Of a stretch of 32,630 bases of DNA, positions 1 through 7,288 are shown one piece after another (positions within the stretch are counted from its first letter, which is position 1; every line of letters starts with the position of its first letter). The notes under the pieces were generated by a model. It ran no database searches and was not told the DNA's origin. It worked only from the letters and a program-made list of their open reading frames with translations. Both the position numbers and the translations under genes were made by a program. This stretch comes from Pseudomonadota bacterium. GTDB lineage: Bacteria; Desulfobacterota; Desulfobacteria; Desulfobacterales; Desulfobacteraceae. The stretch lies in the NCBI GenBank assembly GCA_018821535.1, contig JAHJLV010000011.1:1-32630 (forward strand), in the 5' to 3' direction.

Positions 1-88
1 CCATGCCTGCTTTCATTGATGCGATCCCGAAATTCTTTTCTGTTTGAATCAATTTGAATAACCTCCTCACTTGCTGGTCCGTTACCAT
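1..88 (-). CDS. istA: IS21-type transposase IstA, N-terminal fragment cut by the window edge
   Basis: Reading leftwards from an ATG at 88-86, the first 29 codons begin MVTDQQVRRLFKLIQTEKNF and continue with GIASMKAGM. This is the typical start of IS21-family IstA proteins, which open with MVTD.QV..L and a helix-turn-helix followed by KAGMD. IstA is the DDE transposase that acts with the ATPase IstB. A strong ribosome binding site, GGAGG, lies a few bases upstream of the ATG. The open frame runs off the left edge, so catalytic residues cannot be checked. The family call is from memory of the motif. The short length is the main limit. Confidence 0.65.
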   Translation of the reverse strand, partial: MVTDQQVRRLFKLIQTEKNFGIASMKAGM

Positions 89-147
89 TCAAACCTCCAT
101 TTTCAATTCGATTTGGATGGTTTTACCATTTTTTTTAAGGTCTTACA
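1..147 (-). mobile_element. Left end of an IS21-family insertion sequence (partial)
   Basis: The segment holds the first 29 codons of an IstA-like transposase and about 60 nt of upstream sequence, with the rest of the element beyond the window edge. On the minus strand the outer boundary may be the TGTAAGA at 147 downwards, because IS21 ends usually start with TGT. A small dyad, ATGGT-3 nt-ACCAT, lies at 117-129. The outer end is a guess, since the other terminus and the target duplication are not visible. The element abuts a 5'-truncated DUF2971 gene, which suggests it may have broken that gene. Confidence 0.5.
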
Positions 148-195
148 TTTCGGGAATTTTATTTGTCGTTCAATGGGAGTTATAGCAGTCGCTGA

Positions 196-792
196 TCAGA
201 ACCAGTTTTTATATTTTCATTCAGTTCCAAAAAAGATCTTTTAAGTCAATGGAGAGCATACGGGCAATACTCGATTGAATTCGACAAGCAGCTTCTTGAG
301 AAGCAGATAGGGAAAATAGATCCTTGCATTTATGAAAAAAATGATAAAATCGACTATGCGAAAAAAAGAATTTATAAGGTTTTCGAAAGCATTGAGAAAG
401 AAATAAATACTGGAAACAATCTATTCTCAGTTGATGAATTAATAAAAATAGTTTCCGATTTGGCTTGTTTTAAACATAATAATTTCAAAGAAGAAAATGA
501 ATATCGAAGAATCTCCCAAGCTGGATCTCACTATACTTATTCATCGGAATCCAAGATGAAATATTGTAATAAAAAGAAATATCGTGTTAAAGGCGCCATG
601 CTTGTTCCATATATAGAAGTTAAGATATCAATTGATTGTATCAAATCAATTATGGTAGGGCCAATAAAAAATCAAGAACTGGCATACTCTTCTTTGCTTG
701 AATTCGTTAATGAAGCAATATTACGAAACGATTCACTTAATGATTATGAATTACCTATATTAAGGTCTGAAACACCATATCGTGAATTTTAA
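196..792 (+). pseudogene. DUF2971 family protein, 5'-truncated remnant
   Basis: An open frame of 198 codons runs from just after an in-frame TGA (193-195) to the TAA at 790-792. Its first residues, PVFIFSFSSKKDLLSQWRAY, followed by SIEFD, are the hallmark central motif of DUF2971 proteins. The C-terminal half has the family's FKEENEYR and a late VGP segment. Intact members are usually about 270-320 residues and begin with a Y-T-S..NDP-type N-terminal part, which is missing here. There is no credible start upstream of the motif; the only start-like codon in the frame is an internal TTG at 460. The same frame is open upstream of the TGA as far as the IS end near 148. The gene therefore looks interrupted by the IS and decayed, although recoding or a late start cannot be excluded. 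DUF2971 function is unknown, and members are common in phage, defence and cassette contexts. Confidence 0.6.
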
Positions 793-796
793 AAAA

Positions 797-860
797 CATT
801 AACGTTGGTTTCCCAGCGGAGCCCAAACATTGTGTGCCCGCTAAAAAAGCAACGTTAAAT
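797..860 (+). repeat. Imperfect inverted repeat resembling an integron attC site
   Basis: The outer arms TTAACGTTG (799-807) and CAACGTTAA (850-858) are perfectly complementary. Inner arms AGCGG (815-819) and CCGCT (838-842) are also complementary, and GC (821-822) can pair with GC (836-837), leaving A820 unpaired. The right end reads GTTAAAT (854-860), which fits the attC R' consensus GTTRRRY. The left R'' equivalent, CATTAAC, fits RYYYAAC only in part. It starts 5 nt after the DUF2971 stop codon, which is where an attC lies in a gene cassette. It could instead be a plain mRNA hairpin, because no second attC or integrase is visible. Confidence 0.35.
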
Positions 861-1163
861 ATTCTAATACAAAAAATTGATTTTCCCCATTGACCGTAAA
901 TCAAGAATAATCATTTTTGGGATTTTCATAAGCTGTTTTTAATATCAATGCCAGATCAAGTCTTGATGCAATATTTGTTTAGACTGCTTGGCTATATAAC
1001 CCTTTTCAAAAAGGAGAGTGAACTTTCCTTGTTAAACCTATTAATATTTTTCTCGCTTTTCACAACAAACATCCTTTGGAAAATAATTAACTATGGATTC
1101 AGATATTGTAAGAGTTCAGTTTGATGCTTAAAATATCTAAATTATGCAAAACTTGAATTTGGA
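861..1163. other. AT-rich intergenic stretch with no convincing gene
   Basis: I see no supported coding region on either strand. The only structure noted is a short dyad, ATCAAG-T-CTTGAT, at 955-967. A 12-codon ORF from the ATG at 1093 has no good ribosome binding site and no recognisable product. The promoter of the signal peptidase gene presumably lies here, but no clear -35/-10 pair was found. Confidence 0.5.
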
Positions 1164-1673
1164 TTGGATGCAGATGTTTTGAACCAGAAATTAAAAAATT
1201 TTCTTCTTCCGCCACTCACCCGGCATTATGTGTACAGAATCGTTTCTGTGGCTGTCGGGGTGTACTTGTTTTTCAAATTTGTATGTCTGCCGTTTACAAT
1301 ACAAGGACAGAGCATGGAACCGACGTATAAAGATGGCGGGTTTAATTTCTGTTTTAAACAGCGCTATCTTTTTACTGAGCCTGAAAGAGGGGATGTGGTG
1401 ATGATACGGTTGGCGGGTGAAAAGGTGATGCTGCTCAAACGCATCATTGCTCTGGAAGGGGATACGCTGGCGTTTGAAGACGGGACGCTTTATTTAAACG
1501 GAGAACAGGTGGACGAAGAATATGTCAGATATCCGTCAGCGTGGAATCTTGCCCCAAGAAGTGTTAAAAAAGGCTATGTCTATGTGGTGGGGGACAACCG
1601 AAGCGTGCCCGTGGATTCACACCATTTCGGGCAGACACCTTTGAAACGAATTGTCGGGGGGCCGTTATGGTAA
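1164..1673 (+). CDS. lepB: Signal peptidase I (S26 family)
   Basis: The 169-residue product would cleave signal peptides of exported proteins at the outer face of the inner membrane. A single membrane segment lies at about residues 25-44. It is followed by the box B motif GQSMEPT with nucleophile Ser50, the LLKRIIALEGD box with general base Lys92, and GDNR (143-146) followed by DSHHFG. It is shorter than E. coli LepB, which has two membrane segments, and resembles compact single-pass enzymes. The start is uncertain: there is no ATG upstream of the catalytic Ser, and the TTG at 1164 lacks a strong ribosome binding site. An in-frame stop at 1122-1124 limits any extension. The stop codon overlaps the start of the next gene by 7 nt, which indicates coupling. 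Gene identity is firm, but whether it is the housekeeping enzyme is not. Confidence 0.85.
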   Translation: MDADVLNQKLKNFLLPPLTRHYVYRIVSVAVGVYLFFKFVCLPFTIQGQSMEPTYKDGGFNFCFKQRYLFTEPERGDVVMIRLAGEKVMLLKRIIALEGDTLAFEDGTLYLNGEQVDEEYVRYPSAWNLAPRSVKKGYVYVVGDNRSVPVDSHHFGQTPLKRIVGGPLW

Positions 1674-2167
1674 TTCATAAATGGACAGTGACCAGTGCAA
1701 TCGTGCTTGTGGCAGGATTTGTCTTTTATTTTTTTATTTACGACAGCCCTGAAAAGCAAATTCAAAAACAGTTCGCGGTTCTGGCTGAAAAACTGGAAAA
1801 ACAGACCGGCGAATCCCCGCTGATTTCTGCTGGCAAAGCAAAGGCTGCAGCAGATTTTTTTTCACACACCTGCACGGTTGATATCCCGGAGTATGACACG
1901 CAAAAAAAGATCACTGCAAAAGAGATGGCCCGGCACATCCTGGCATTTAAATCCCGGTTTGTTGCGGTGCAGGTGAAATTTTACGATCTGTCTGTTGAAC
2001 TGACAGGTGAAAATACAGCGCTTGTTGCTATCACAGCAGAGACCAGGACAACTTCTGCCAGTGGGGAGGCCGAAGAAAACATAATAGAGTTTGAGTGCCT
2101 TCTTGAGAAAATAGAAGACAACTGGAAATTTTACCATATAAGCGCCGTAGAAGTCCTTGAAAAATGA
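1667..2167 (+). CDS. Membrane-anchored NTF2-like (SnoaL-fold) protein of unknown function
   Basis: The 166-residue product has one N-terminal hydrophobic segment at about residues 8-25, after a short positively charged start. This predicts a single-pass protein with its bulk in the periplasm. The rest (residues 45-166) has the alternating helix and strand pattern of NTF2-like domains: a helical region with KAAADFFS, then strands ending in IEDNWKFYHISAVEV, a common close for that fold. There are no catalytic residues to point to. Its ATG lies inside the last codons of the signal peptidase gene, so the two are probably co-translated. A shared role in the cell envelope is plausible but is only inference from the pairing. 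Confidence 0.6.
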   Translation: MVIHKWTVTSAIVLVAGFVFYFFIYDSPEKQIQKQFAVLAEKLEKQTGESPLISAGKAKAAADFFSHTCTVDIPEYDTQKKITAKEMARHILAFKSRFVAVQVKFYDLSVELTGENTALVAITAETRTTSASGEAEENIIEFECLLEKIEDNWKFYHISAVEVLEK

Positions 2168-2230
2168 ATTGGGACATTCAGGCTGTTAAAGATAAACAAA
2201 AAAATATTATCCATGAAATAGATTGCCAGT

Positions 2231-2260
2231 TTGAAAATTTGTTATTACAATAGTTATAAC
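2231..2260 (+). promoter_or_regulatory. Putative promoter and operator dyad of the toxin-antitoxin pair
   Basis: A -35-like TTGAAA (2231-2236) and a -10-like TATAAC (2255-2260) are separated by 18 nt, and the start codon lies 15 nt past the -10. The inverted repeat GTTAT (2241-2245) and ATAAC (2256-2260) overlaps the -10. This is where an AbrB-type antitoxin would be expected to bind for autorepression. The dyad is short and AT-rich, so chance occurrence is possible. Confidence 0.4.
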
Positions 2261-2274
2261 ATTGGAGGTGCGAT

Positions 2275-2505
2275 ATGCTGGAATTAAAAGTAAGAAAAAT
2301 TGGTAATTCTTTAGGGGTTGTATTGCCAAAAGAATCCCTATCAAGGCTGCGGGTTAAAGAAGGTGAAATTCTGTATTGTACTGAGACTGAAGATGGCGGT
2401 TACCGATTAAGCGGCTATAATGAAAATTTTTCAAAACAGGTTGCAGAAGCTGAGAAAATAATGCAGCAAGACAAAGACCTTTTGCGGGAATTGTCTAAAA
2501 GATGA
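2275..2505 (+). CDS. AbrB/MazE-type antitoxin
   Basis: This 76-residue protein has a swapped-hairpin AbrB DNA-binding domain in residues 1-45, with the recognisable KVRKIGNSLGVVLPKE motif, followed by an acidic C-terminal tail (about 50-76) suited to wrapping a toxin. A good ribosome binding site, GGAGG, precedes the ATG. Its last codons overlap the toxin start in an ATGA junction, the usual arrangement of type II toxin-antitoxin pairs. It should neutralise the downstream Doc-like protein and, with it, repress their shared promoter. AbrB-type antitoxins paired with Doc toxins are known, but the phage P1 partner of Doc is Phd, so this is a different combination. Confidence 0.85.
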   Translation: MLELKVRKIGNSLGVVLPKESLSRLRVKEGEILYCTETEDGGYRLSGYNENFSKQVAEAEKIMQQDKDLLRELSKR

Positions 2506-2888
2506 ACTATTCCTGGATTGAACTTGAAACAGTCCTTGTCATTCATGATCTGCAGATCCAGGAGCACGGCGGGGCAAGTGGGATAAGGGATCTTGGATTA
2601 ATAGAAAGTGCTGTTAACAAGCCCAGGAACCTCATGGCATATAGTTCCCCTGATCTCCCGGAATTGGCAGCTTCTTATGCATTTGGGTTAACAAAAAATC
2701 ACGGATTTTTAGATGGAAATAAAAGAACAGCCTATGTTGTATCTCGCCTGTTTTTAAGATTGCACGGTTGGGATTTCGCTGTTTCTCCAGAGCAAAGAGT
2801 TGTTTTTTTTGAAAATTTAGGAAAAGGTGACTATGCTTTGAGCGGGGTTAGCCGCTGGTTTAAAGAAAACACCCAAAAAATAATATAG
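2502..2888 (+). CDS. doc: Doc-type (death-on-curing) toxin, Fic superfamily
   Basis: The 128-residue product matches the length and layout of Doc toxins. The active-site motif HGFLDGNKRTA (residues 67-77) fits the Doc version HxFxDxNKR of the Fic motif, and the N-terminal half has the family pattern ...HDLQIQEHGGASGIRD. Phage P1 Doc phosphorylates EF-Tu on a conserved threonine (Thr382 in E. coli), which blocks translation. That EF-Tu residue is present in the tuf genes of this window. All catalytic positions appear intact, so activity is expected when it is not bound by the antitoxin. There is no sign of frameshift. The target is inferred from the family. Confidence 0.87.
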   Translation: MNYSWIELETVLVIHDLQIQEHGGASGIRDLGLIESAVNKPRNLMAYSSPDLPELAASYAFGLTKNHGFLDGNKRTAYVVSRLFLRLHGWDFAVSPEQRVVFFENLGKGDYALSGVSRWFKENTQKII

Positions 2889-2906
2889 CGCCTCAAAACA
2901 ATACCT

Positions 2907-3026
2907 ATGAAAAATTACGTCATCAAAAATTGCAAAGAATGTCATCAGCCGCTTCGTATGCCTGCAGATATTGGTGGGGGAACGCCCACCCAAAGACCCC
3001 AATCCACGTTTAAGATTATAGTGTAA
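2907..3026 (+). CDS. Doubtful small ORF with a zinc-ribbon-like N-terminus
   Basis: A 39-codon frame beginning MKNYVIKNCKECHQPLRMP resembles the first strand-turn of a zinc ribbon (CxxC followed by QPLRMPADIGG). The second cysteine pair is lacking, and the frame ends in an unrelated-looking tail. No clear ribosome binding site precedes the ATG. A hairpin GGTGGG-6 nt-CCCACC falls in its second half. It may be the decayed 5' end of a longer gene or a chance ORF. The rest of the 2889-3134 gap holds only the 7-bp dyad TTTTCAG-3 nt-CTGAAAA at 3029-3045. Confidence 0.2.
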   Translation: MKNYVIKNCKECHQPLRMPADIGGGTPTQRPQSTFKIIV

Positions 3027-3134
3027 TTTTTTCAGCAGCTGAAAATGGGGGCTGATTGCAAAATTCTTTTGTGTTCTGATCTTTGATTATTATTGACTTT
3101 CTTTGGCGATCACCTTAAAAAATACAGTACTGCT

Positions 3135-4184
3135 ATGAATAAATATGATATTAAAAATTCCATGACCCTTCCCAATTCCGTTTTAGAACGTTTGAAAAAC
3201 AATGAAATCATTGCCAGAAAATTTCATGAGATAGAAATCAGCATTTTAACCATTCTGAATTTTCATGATTTTATTGAAGAACTCTTATCGGAAATCAGCT
3301 TAAAATTCGCTGTTCCCTTTACCTGGGTTTCCATCATAGAAGAAAGCAGTATTGCAGGCTATCTGCACAATATTCAAAACTCCAGGCTGTTGAAAACATC
3401 CACAGCCTTTTTGTCCAAACAGGAGTTTATTGATATCACCGGGAACCGGCTTAAACCGCTTCTGGCAAACCAGGACCTGGAAAGGTTCAAAATTCTTATC
3501 CCGGAAGCGTCTGAATATAAGATTGGTTCCATTGCGATTGCCCCGATAACACTGGATGGTGAAATTGTGGGAAGCTTTAATCAGGCAGATGAAAACAGCA
3601 TCCGGTTCAAGCCCGGCATTGACACCTCGCTTTTAGAGCAATTGGCCTTAAAGGTTTCCCTTTGCCTGTCCAATGTTACTGCCCACGAGCAATTAAAATT
3701 CCTGGCTTTTCATGATCCCCTGACAGGTCTTTTGAACCGAGGCGTTATGGAACGCATCCTTGACAGGGAATTTCAAAGATCCAAACGGTACCACATTGAT
3801 CTGACGATTCTTTTTCTGGATCTGGATGATTTCAAATCTATCAATGATAATTTTGGCCATGACAATGGAGATCGGGCGCTGTGTCATATGGCAAACTGTT
3901 TGAATTATCTGAAACGGGATTCTGATATTGTGGCCCGTTTTGCCGGGGATGAATTTGTTGTTATTTTACCGTCAACAAATAAAAGACAAGCGCAGAATTA
4001 TATTGAGCGTGTAAAACACAAACTGCTGAATGAACCCATCAAAACGAACCAGTCTCAGTTCACCATCAAGGTAAGCCATGGTTTATCCTCTGTGTTTGAT
4101 AAGGGGATGGATACTTCTGCAATCCTGCTGAAAGCGGCAGATAAAGAATTGTATCTGGCCAAGAAAAACAAAAAAAAGCCCTGA
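3135..4184 (+). CDS. Diguanylate cyclase with an N-terminal DUF484/GAF-like domain
   Basis: The 349-residue product would make the second messenger c-di-GMP from GTP. Residues up to about 185 resemble a DUF484/GAF-type sensor, with the typical GSIAIAPI...GSF...RFKPGIDTSLLEQLA stretch. Residues from about 190 form the GGDEF domain: DPLTGLLNR, a D-L-D-D-F metal-binding segment, GHDNGDRAL, and the signature AGDEF (270-274). The signature's first glycine is replaced by alanine, a variant seen in active enzymes. An inhibitory-site RxxD (RDSD, 261-264) lies five residues upstream, so product feedback is likely. No membrane segment is seen. The start is uncertain: an upstream in-frame TTG at 3093 would add 14 residues, but that TTGACT also looks like a -35 box with a weak TAAAAA 17 nt on. 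Its stop codon lies inside the terminator shared with the converging superoperon. Confidence 0.85.
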   Translation: MNKYDIKNSMTLPNSVLERLKNNEIIARKFHEIEISILTILNFHDFIEELLSEISLKFAVPFTWVSIIEESSIAGYLHNIQNSRLLKTSTAFLSKQEFIDITGNRLKPLLANQDLERFKILIPEASEYKIGSIAIAPITLDGEIVGSFNQADENSIRFKPGIDTSLLEQLALKVSLCLSNVTAHEQLKFLAFHDPLTGLLNRGVMERILDREFQRSKRYHIDLTILFLDLDDFKSINDNFGHDNGDRALCHMANCLNYLKRDSDIVARFAGDEFVVILPSTNKRQAQNYIERVKHKLLNEPIKTNQSQFTIKVSHGLSSVFDKGMDTSAILLKAADKELYLAKKNKKKP

Positions 4185-4207
4185 CAAAAAAACGATCTGT
4201 CAGGGCT
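4164..4207 (-). terminator. Rho-independent terminator of the ribosomal superoperon
   Basis: A perfect 10-bp stem (4177-4186 with 4198-4207; AGCCCTGACA and its complement) encloses an 11-nt loop. On the minus strand it is followed by eight T and then further T-rich sequence (4176 down to 4164), a textbook intrinsic terminator 30 nt past the rplQ stop. On the plus strand the same stem is followed by only a weak T-rich run, so it may also serve the GGDEF gene. The stop codon of that gene (4182-4184) is within the left arm. Confidence 0.92.
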
Positions 4208-4237
4208 GTAATTCTTTTGATATTTCAACTGTAAATA

Positions 4238-4594
4238 TCAGTCAAAAATCAATTCAATCTGAACCATTGAGGCAACATCCCCTTTTCTGGGTCCAAGTTT
4301 TGTAATACGGGTATACCCGCCCTGACGGGAATTAAATTTTTGGGATGCCTCATCAAAAAGGGTATGGACAACATCACTTTCCCGGATAACGGCAAGGGCC
4401 TGTCTTCTTGCATGAAGATCCCCTTTTTTGGCAAGTGTGACCATTTTATCCGCTATAGAGCGAAGGCCTTTTGCTTTTGCTTCTGTGGTTTTTATTCTAC
4501 TATGTTTGAACAGAGAAGTTACCATGTTTCTGAACATCGCCTTTCTATGGCTTGAAGTCCTGTTCAATTTTAATACTGATTTTCTATGTTTCAT
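4238..4594 (-). CDS. rplQ: 50S ribosomal protein L17
   Basis: The 118-residue protein starts [20 protein letters not shown], the diagnostic L17 N-terminus, and carries the usual [17 protein letters not shown] segment. L17 lies near the peptide exit tunnel of the large subunit. The C-terminal end is compact, without the extension seen in some phyla. It is the last gene of the superoperon, 6 nt after rpoA and just before the terminator, the standard position in the alpha operon. Confidence 0.97.
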   Translation of the reverse strand: MKHRKSVLKLNRTSSHRKAMFRNMVTSLFKHSRIKTTEAKAKGLRSIADKMVTLAKKGDLHARRQALAVIRESDVVHTLFDEASQKFNSRQGGYTRITKLGPRKGDVASMVQIELIFD

Positions 4595-4600
4595 GGAAAA

Positions 4601-5623
4601 TTATTCTCCTTCCTGATTATTCTCTTCTTCTGGCGGTTCAAAGCCCTCAAGGTCCATGCCAAGAGATAAGTCCATGGAAGTTAATACTTCCTTGATCTCA
4701 TTTAAAGATTTTCTGCCAAAGTTTTTGGTTTTAAGCATTTCACTGTCTGTTTTCTGAACCAACTGATAAATGGTGTTGATTCTTGCGTTTTTCAAGCAGT
4801 TGGAGCTTCTGACGGATAATTCCAGCTCATCAACAGACCTGTAAATATTCTCATTAAAGTTTTTATCTGTGTCATCTTTGGTGTCATCAATCTGATCCGG
4901 TTCCATATCCTCATCAAAATTAATGAACGGGTTCATCTGCTCTTTGAGTATTTTTGCAGCATAGGCAACAGAATTATCCGGGGTAACAGAACCGTCTGTC
5001 CAGACCTCTAACGTAAGTTTGTCATAATCGGTCTTGTGTCCGATCCTGGAAGTTCCAACGGTGTATTTTACCCGTTTGATCGGTGAAAACACACTGTCAA
5101 TAGGAATGGTTCCGATAGGTGCATCGTCATCCTTGTTGGCTGAGGAAAGCGCATATCCTTTTCCAGTCTTGACAACCATGGTCATATTTAACTTCCCGTT
5201 TTTAGAAAGCGTAGCAATATGCTGTTCAGGATTGAGCACCTCAACCCTGCCGTCCGGACTTACAATGTCCGCACCGGTCACCTCACATTCCCCAGATGCA
5301 CTCAACGTCAGAATCTTATCTTCGATATCATCAACCCTGAGCTTAAGTTCCTTCAAGTTCAGAATCAATTCTGAAACATCTTCCCGGACATCGGATATAA
5401 CACTGTATTCATGGAGCGCATCATCAAATTTGACTGAGACAATGGCTGCACCGTATATGGATGAAAGGATAATCCGGCGCAGTGAATTACCAATGGTAAT
5501 ACCGTATCCTCTTTCCAGGGGTTCACATACAAATTTACCATATGTTGAAGTTGTTGTGACATCAAGCTTCTCCGGCTTGATCATCTCTCGCCAGTTAACA
5601 TATGCAAGTTGTTCAGATGACAT
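4601..5623 (-). CDS. rpoA: DNA-directed RNA polymerase subunit alpha
   Basis: The 340-residue subunit nucleates RNA polymerase assembly and contacts promoter UP elements and activators. The N-terminal domain (about 1-235) has the dimer and beta/beta' contact motifs GYGITIGNSLRR and SVFSPIKRVKY. The C-terminal domain (about 260-325) keeps the DNA-contacting VRSSNCLKN patch with Arg272, equivalent to E. coli Arg265, and KTKNFGRKSLNEIKEVL. The linker (about 236-260) is unusually acidic and somewhat longer than in E. coli, which explains the extra length over 329 residues. An AGGAGAT ribosome binding site precedes the ATG. It sits between rpsD and rplQ as in the classical alpha operon. Confidence 0.98.
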   Translation of the reverse strand: MSSEQLAYVNWREMIKPEKLDVTTTSTYGKFVCEPLERGYGITIGNSLRRIILSSIYGAAIVSVKFDDALHEYSVISDVREDVSELILNLKELKLRVDDIEDKILTLSASGECEVTGADIVSPDGRVEVLNPEQHIATLSKNGKLNMTMVVKTGKGYALSSANKDDDAPIGTIPIDSVFSPIKRVKYTVGTSRIGHKTDYDKLTLEVWTDGSVTPDNSVAYAAKILKEQMNPFINFDEDMEPDQIDDTKDDTDKNFNENIYRSVDELELSVRSSNCLKNARINTIYQLVQKTDSEMLKTKNFGRKSLNEIKEVLTSMDLSLGMDLEGFEPPEEENNQEGE

Positions 5624-5670
5624 TTATATCTCCTGAATAAATAATTGAACAGACTATCGTATACGTCTGT

Positions 5671-6297
5671 CTATTTGGAATAAAGCTCTACGATCAATTG
5701 TTCCTGAATCGGCAGTGTGATATCCTCTCGAACCGGGACCCCTAAAACTTCACCCTGGAATTTATCCTTGTCAATTTCAAGCCACTGGGGAATTCCGCGT
5801 CTGACAATCGCATCCAGTGAGTCTGTGATCACCTGAATTTTTTTGCTCTTTTCACGAAGTTCGATTTTATCGCCTTTCTTAACCTGGTAAGATGGAATAT
5901 TTACTTTTTTCCCATTTACCAGAAAATGATTGTGTCTTACAAAATGGCGCCCCTGATTTCTGGAATTGACAAATCCCATTCGAAAAACTGTATTGTCCAG
6001 ACGGGTTTCAAGCATACTTAAGAGATTGATACCGGTAATCCCTTTTTTTCTGTCTGCCTTCTGGAAAGAAAGCCTGAACTGTTTTTCAGAAAGACCATAG
6101 AGTCTTCTTACTTTTTGTTTTTCTCTCAGCTGGACACCATAATCAGATAATTTGCTTCTTCTTTGTCCATGCTGTCCAGGGGGATAGCCTCTTCTATCAT
6201 AACTGCATTTATCTGAAAAGCAGCGATCGCCTTTCAGAAAAAGTTTCATATTTTCGCGTCTGCATTGCCGGCAAACTGAACCTGTATAACGTGACAA
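5671..6297 (-). CDS. rpsD: 30S ribosomal protein S4, zinc-binding form
   Basis: The 208-residue S4 initiates 30S assembly by binding the 16S 5' domain. The N-terminus carries a four-cysteine zinc site (Cys9, Cys12, Cys26, Cys31), marking the C+ type, followed by [13 protein letters not shown]. The S4 RNA-binding domain is near residues 95-155 ([20 protein letters not shown]). In E. coli S4 represses the alpha operon by binding upstream of rpsM; I could not verify such a pseudoknot here. Confidence 0.97.
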   Translation of the reverse strand: MSRYTGSVCRQCRRENMKLFLKGDRCFSDKCSYDRRGYPPGQHGQRRSKLSDYGVQLREKQKVRRLYGLSEKQFRLSFQKADRKKGITGINLLSMLETRLDNTVFRMGFVNSRNQGRHFVRHNHFLVNGKKVNIPSYQVKKGDKIELREKSKKIQVITDSLDAIVRRGIPQWLEIDKDKFQGEVLGVPVREDITLPIQEQLIVELYSK

Positions 6298-6326
6298 TGT
6301 TATTCTCCTTTATCAACCAGTGAAAC

Positions 6327-6722
6327 TTACACTCTTCTTCTTTTAGGCGGACGACATCCATTATGTGGGACCGGTGTGACATCTTTTATCATGGATATGG
6401 TAAATCCAAGCGAATGCAACGCCCTTAACGCGGATTCCCGTCCAGGACCAGGTCCTTTTACATATACACCAACCGTTTTCAACCCGTGCTCCATTGCCTT
6501 TGCACCCGCATCTTCTGCAACCAGCTTAGCAGCAAAAGGCGTACTTTTACGGGATCCTTTAAATCCCTGACCGCCAGCACTGGCCCATGATATGGTATTT
6601 CCATTTTCATCAGCGATTGTGACAATGGTATTATTAAAAGTAGATTGAATGTGCACGATACCAGTGGAGATATTCTTTCTGACCTTTTTTTTAGCCACCA
6701 CTTTTTTTGACTTTTTTGCCAT
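6327..6722 (-). CDS. rpsK: 30S ribosomal protein S11
   Basis: The 131-residue S11 lines the mRNA exit on the platform of the small subunit. Recognisable segments are [35 protein letters not shown] and the C-terminal [13 protein letters not shown]. The basic N-terminus ([15 protein letters not shown]) is typical. It has the usual place between rpsM and rpsD. Confidence 0.98.
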   Translation of the reverse strand: MAKKSKKVVAKKKVRKNISTGIVHIQSTFNNTIVTIADENGNTISWASAGGQGFKGSRKSTPFAAKLVAEDAGAKAMEHGLKTVGVYVKGPGPGRESALRALHSLGFTISMIKDVTPVPHNGCRPPKRRRV

Positions 6723-6748
6723 AATTATTAATACCTTTTTAAATTATC

Positions 6749-7117
6749 CTACTTTTTCTTTTTAACCGCAGCCCTTTTTGGACCCTTTCGTGTTCTGGCG
6801 TTAGTGCTGGTTCTCTGACCATGACAGGGCAGACCCTTCCTATGACGCAACCCTCTATAACAACCAAGATCCATCAGGCGTTTGATGTTGATGGAAACTT
6901 CACTTCTCAGTTCACCTTCAACCTTGTACTCGGCATCAATAATTTTTCTGATGTCATTGGCCTGTTCTTCAGTAAGATCCATTGCTTTTATTGTGGGATC
7001 AATTCCTGCTTTATCAAGAATCAGCCGTGATCTGCTCGCGCCTATTCCATAGATATAGGTTAAAGCTATCCATGCATGTTTGTTTCTGGGTAAATCTACC
7101 CCTGCGATACGTGCCAA
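6749..7117 (-). CDS. rpsM: 30S ribosomal protein S13
   Basis: The 122-residue S13 sits in the 30S head and contacts P-site tRNA and the large subunit (bridges B1a/B1b). It begins [20 protein letters not shown], has the helix-hairpin-helix [14 protein letters not shown], and ends with the basic [20 protein letters not shown] tail that reaches the tRNA. The start codon is 11 nt after the rpmJ stop. Confidence 0.98.
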   Translation of the reverse strand: MARIAGVDLPRNKHAWIALTYIYGIGASRSRLILDKAGIDPTIKAMDLTEEQANDIRKIIDAEYKVEGELRSEVSINIKRLMDLGCYRGLRHRKGLPCHGQRTSTNARTRKGPKRAAVKKKK

Positions 7118-7128
7118 ATTTCTTCCCC

Positions 7129-7242
7129 CTATCCCTGCTTCTGTTTATGGCGTTTGTTAATACAAATGACTCTTATGACACCACGTCTTTTTATTACTTT
7201 GCAATCTCTACAGATTTTTTTCACAGATGCTCGAACTTTCAT
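7129..7242 (-). CDS. rpmJ: 50S ribosomal protein L36, zinc-binding form
   Basis: A 37-residue protein read from the ATG at 7242-7240 begins [20 protein letters not shown]. It keeps the Cys11-Cys14-Cys27-His32 zinc site of C+ L36, with the usual [17 protein letters not shown] end. L36 stabilises the L11-stalk and peptidyl-transferase side of 23S rRNA. It lies between infA and rpsM, its normal place. The alternative zinc-free L36 form is not seen in this window. Confidence 0.96.
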   Translation of the reverse strand: MKVRASVKKICRDCKVIKRRGVIRVICINKRHKQKQG

Positions 7243-7288
7243 CTATTTGCTCCTAAACTAATTTATTTGATACTTCAAAATTTAAATA

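Noticed and set aside
460..792. A separate 110-residue protein starting at the TTG at 460
   Set aside because: The same frame is open upstream to 196 and encodes the conserved DUF2971 core. The TTG is internal.
1093..1131. 12-codon peptide ORF upstream of the signal peptidase gene
   Set aside because: It is too short, has no clear ribosome binding site and no similarity that I recognise.
2970..2989. Hairpin GGTGGG-6 nt-CCCACC as a terminator of the toxin gene
   Set aside because: There is no T tract after the stem on either strand, and it lies about 85 nt past the toxin stop.
5034..5636. 200-codon open frame on the plus strand opposite rpoA
   Set aside because: It is antisense to rpoA, serine-rich and without known motifs. 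The opposite strand is clearly coding.
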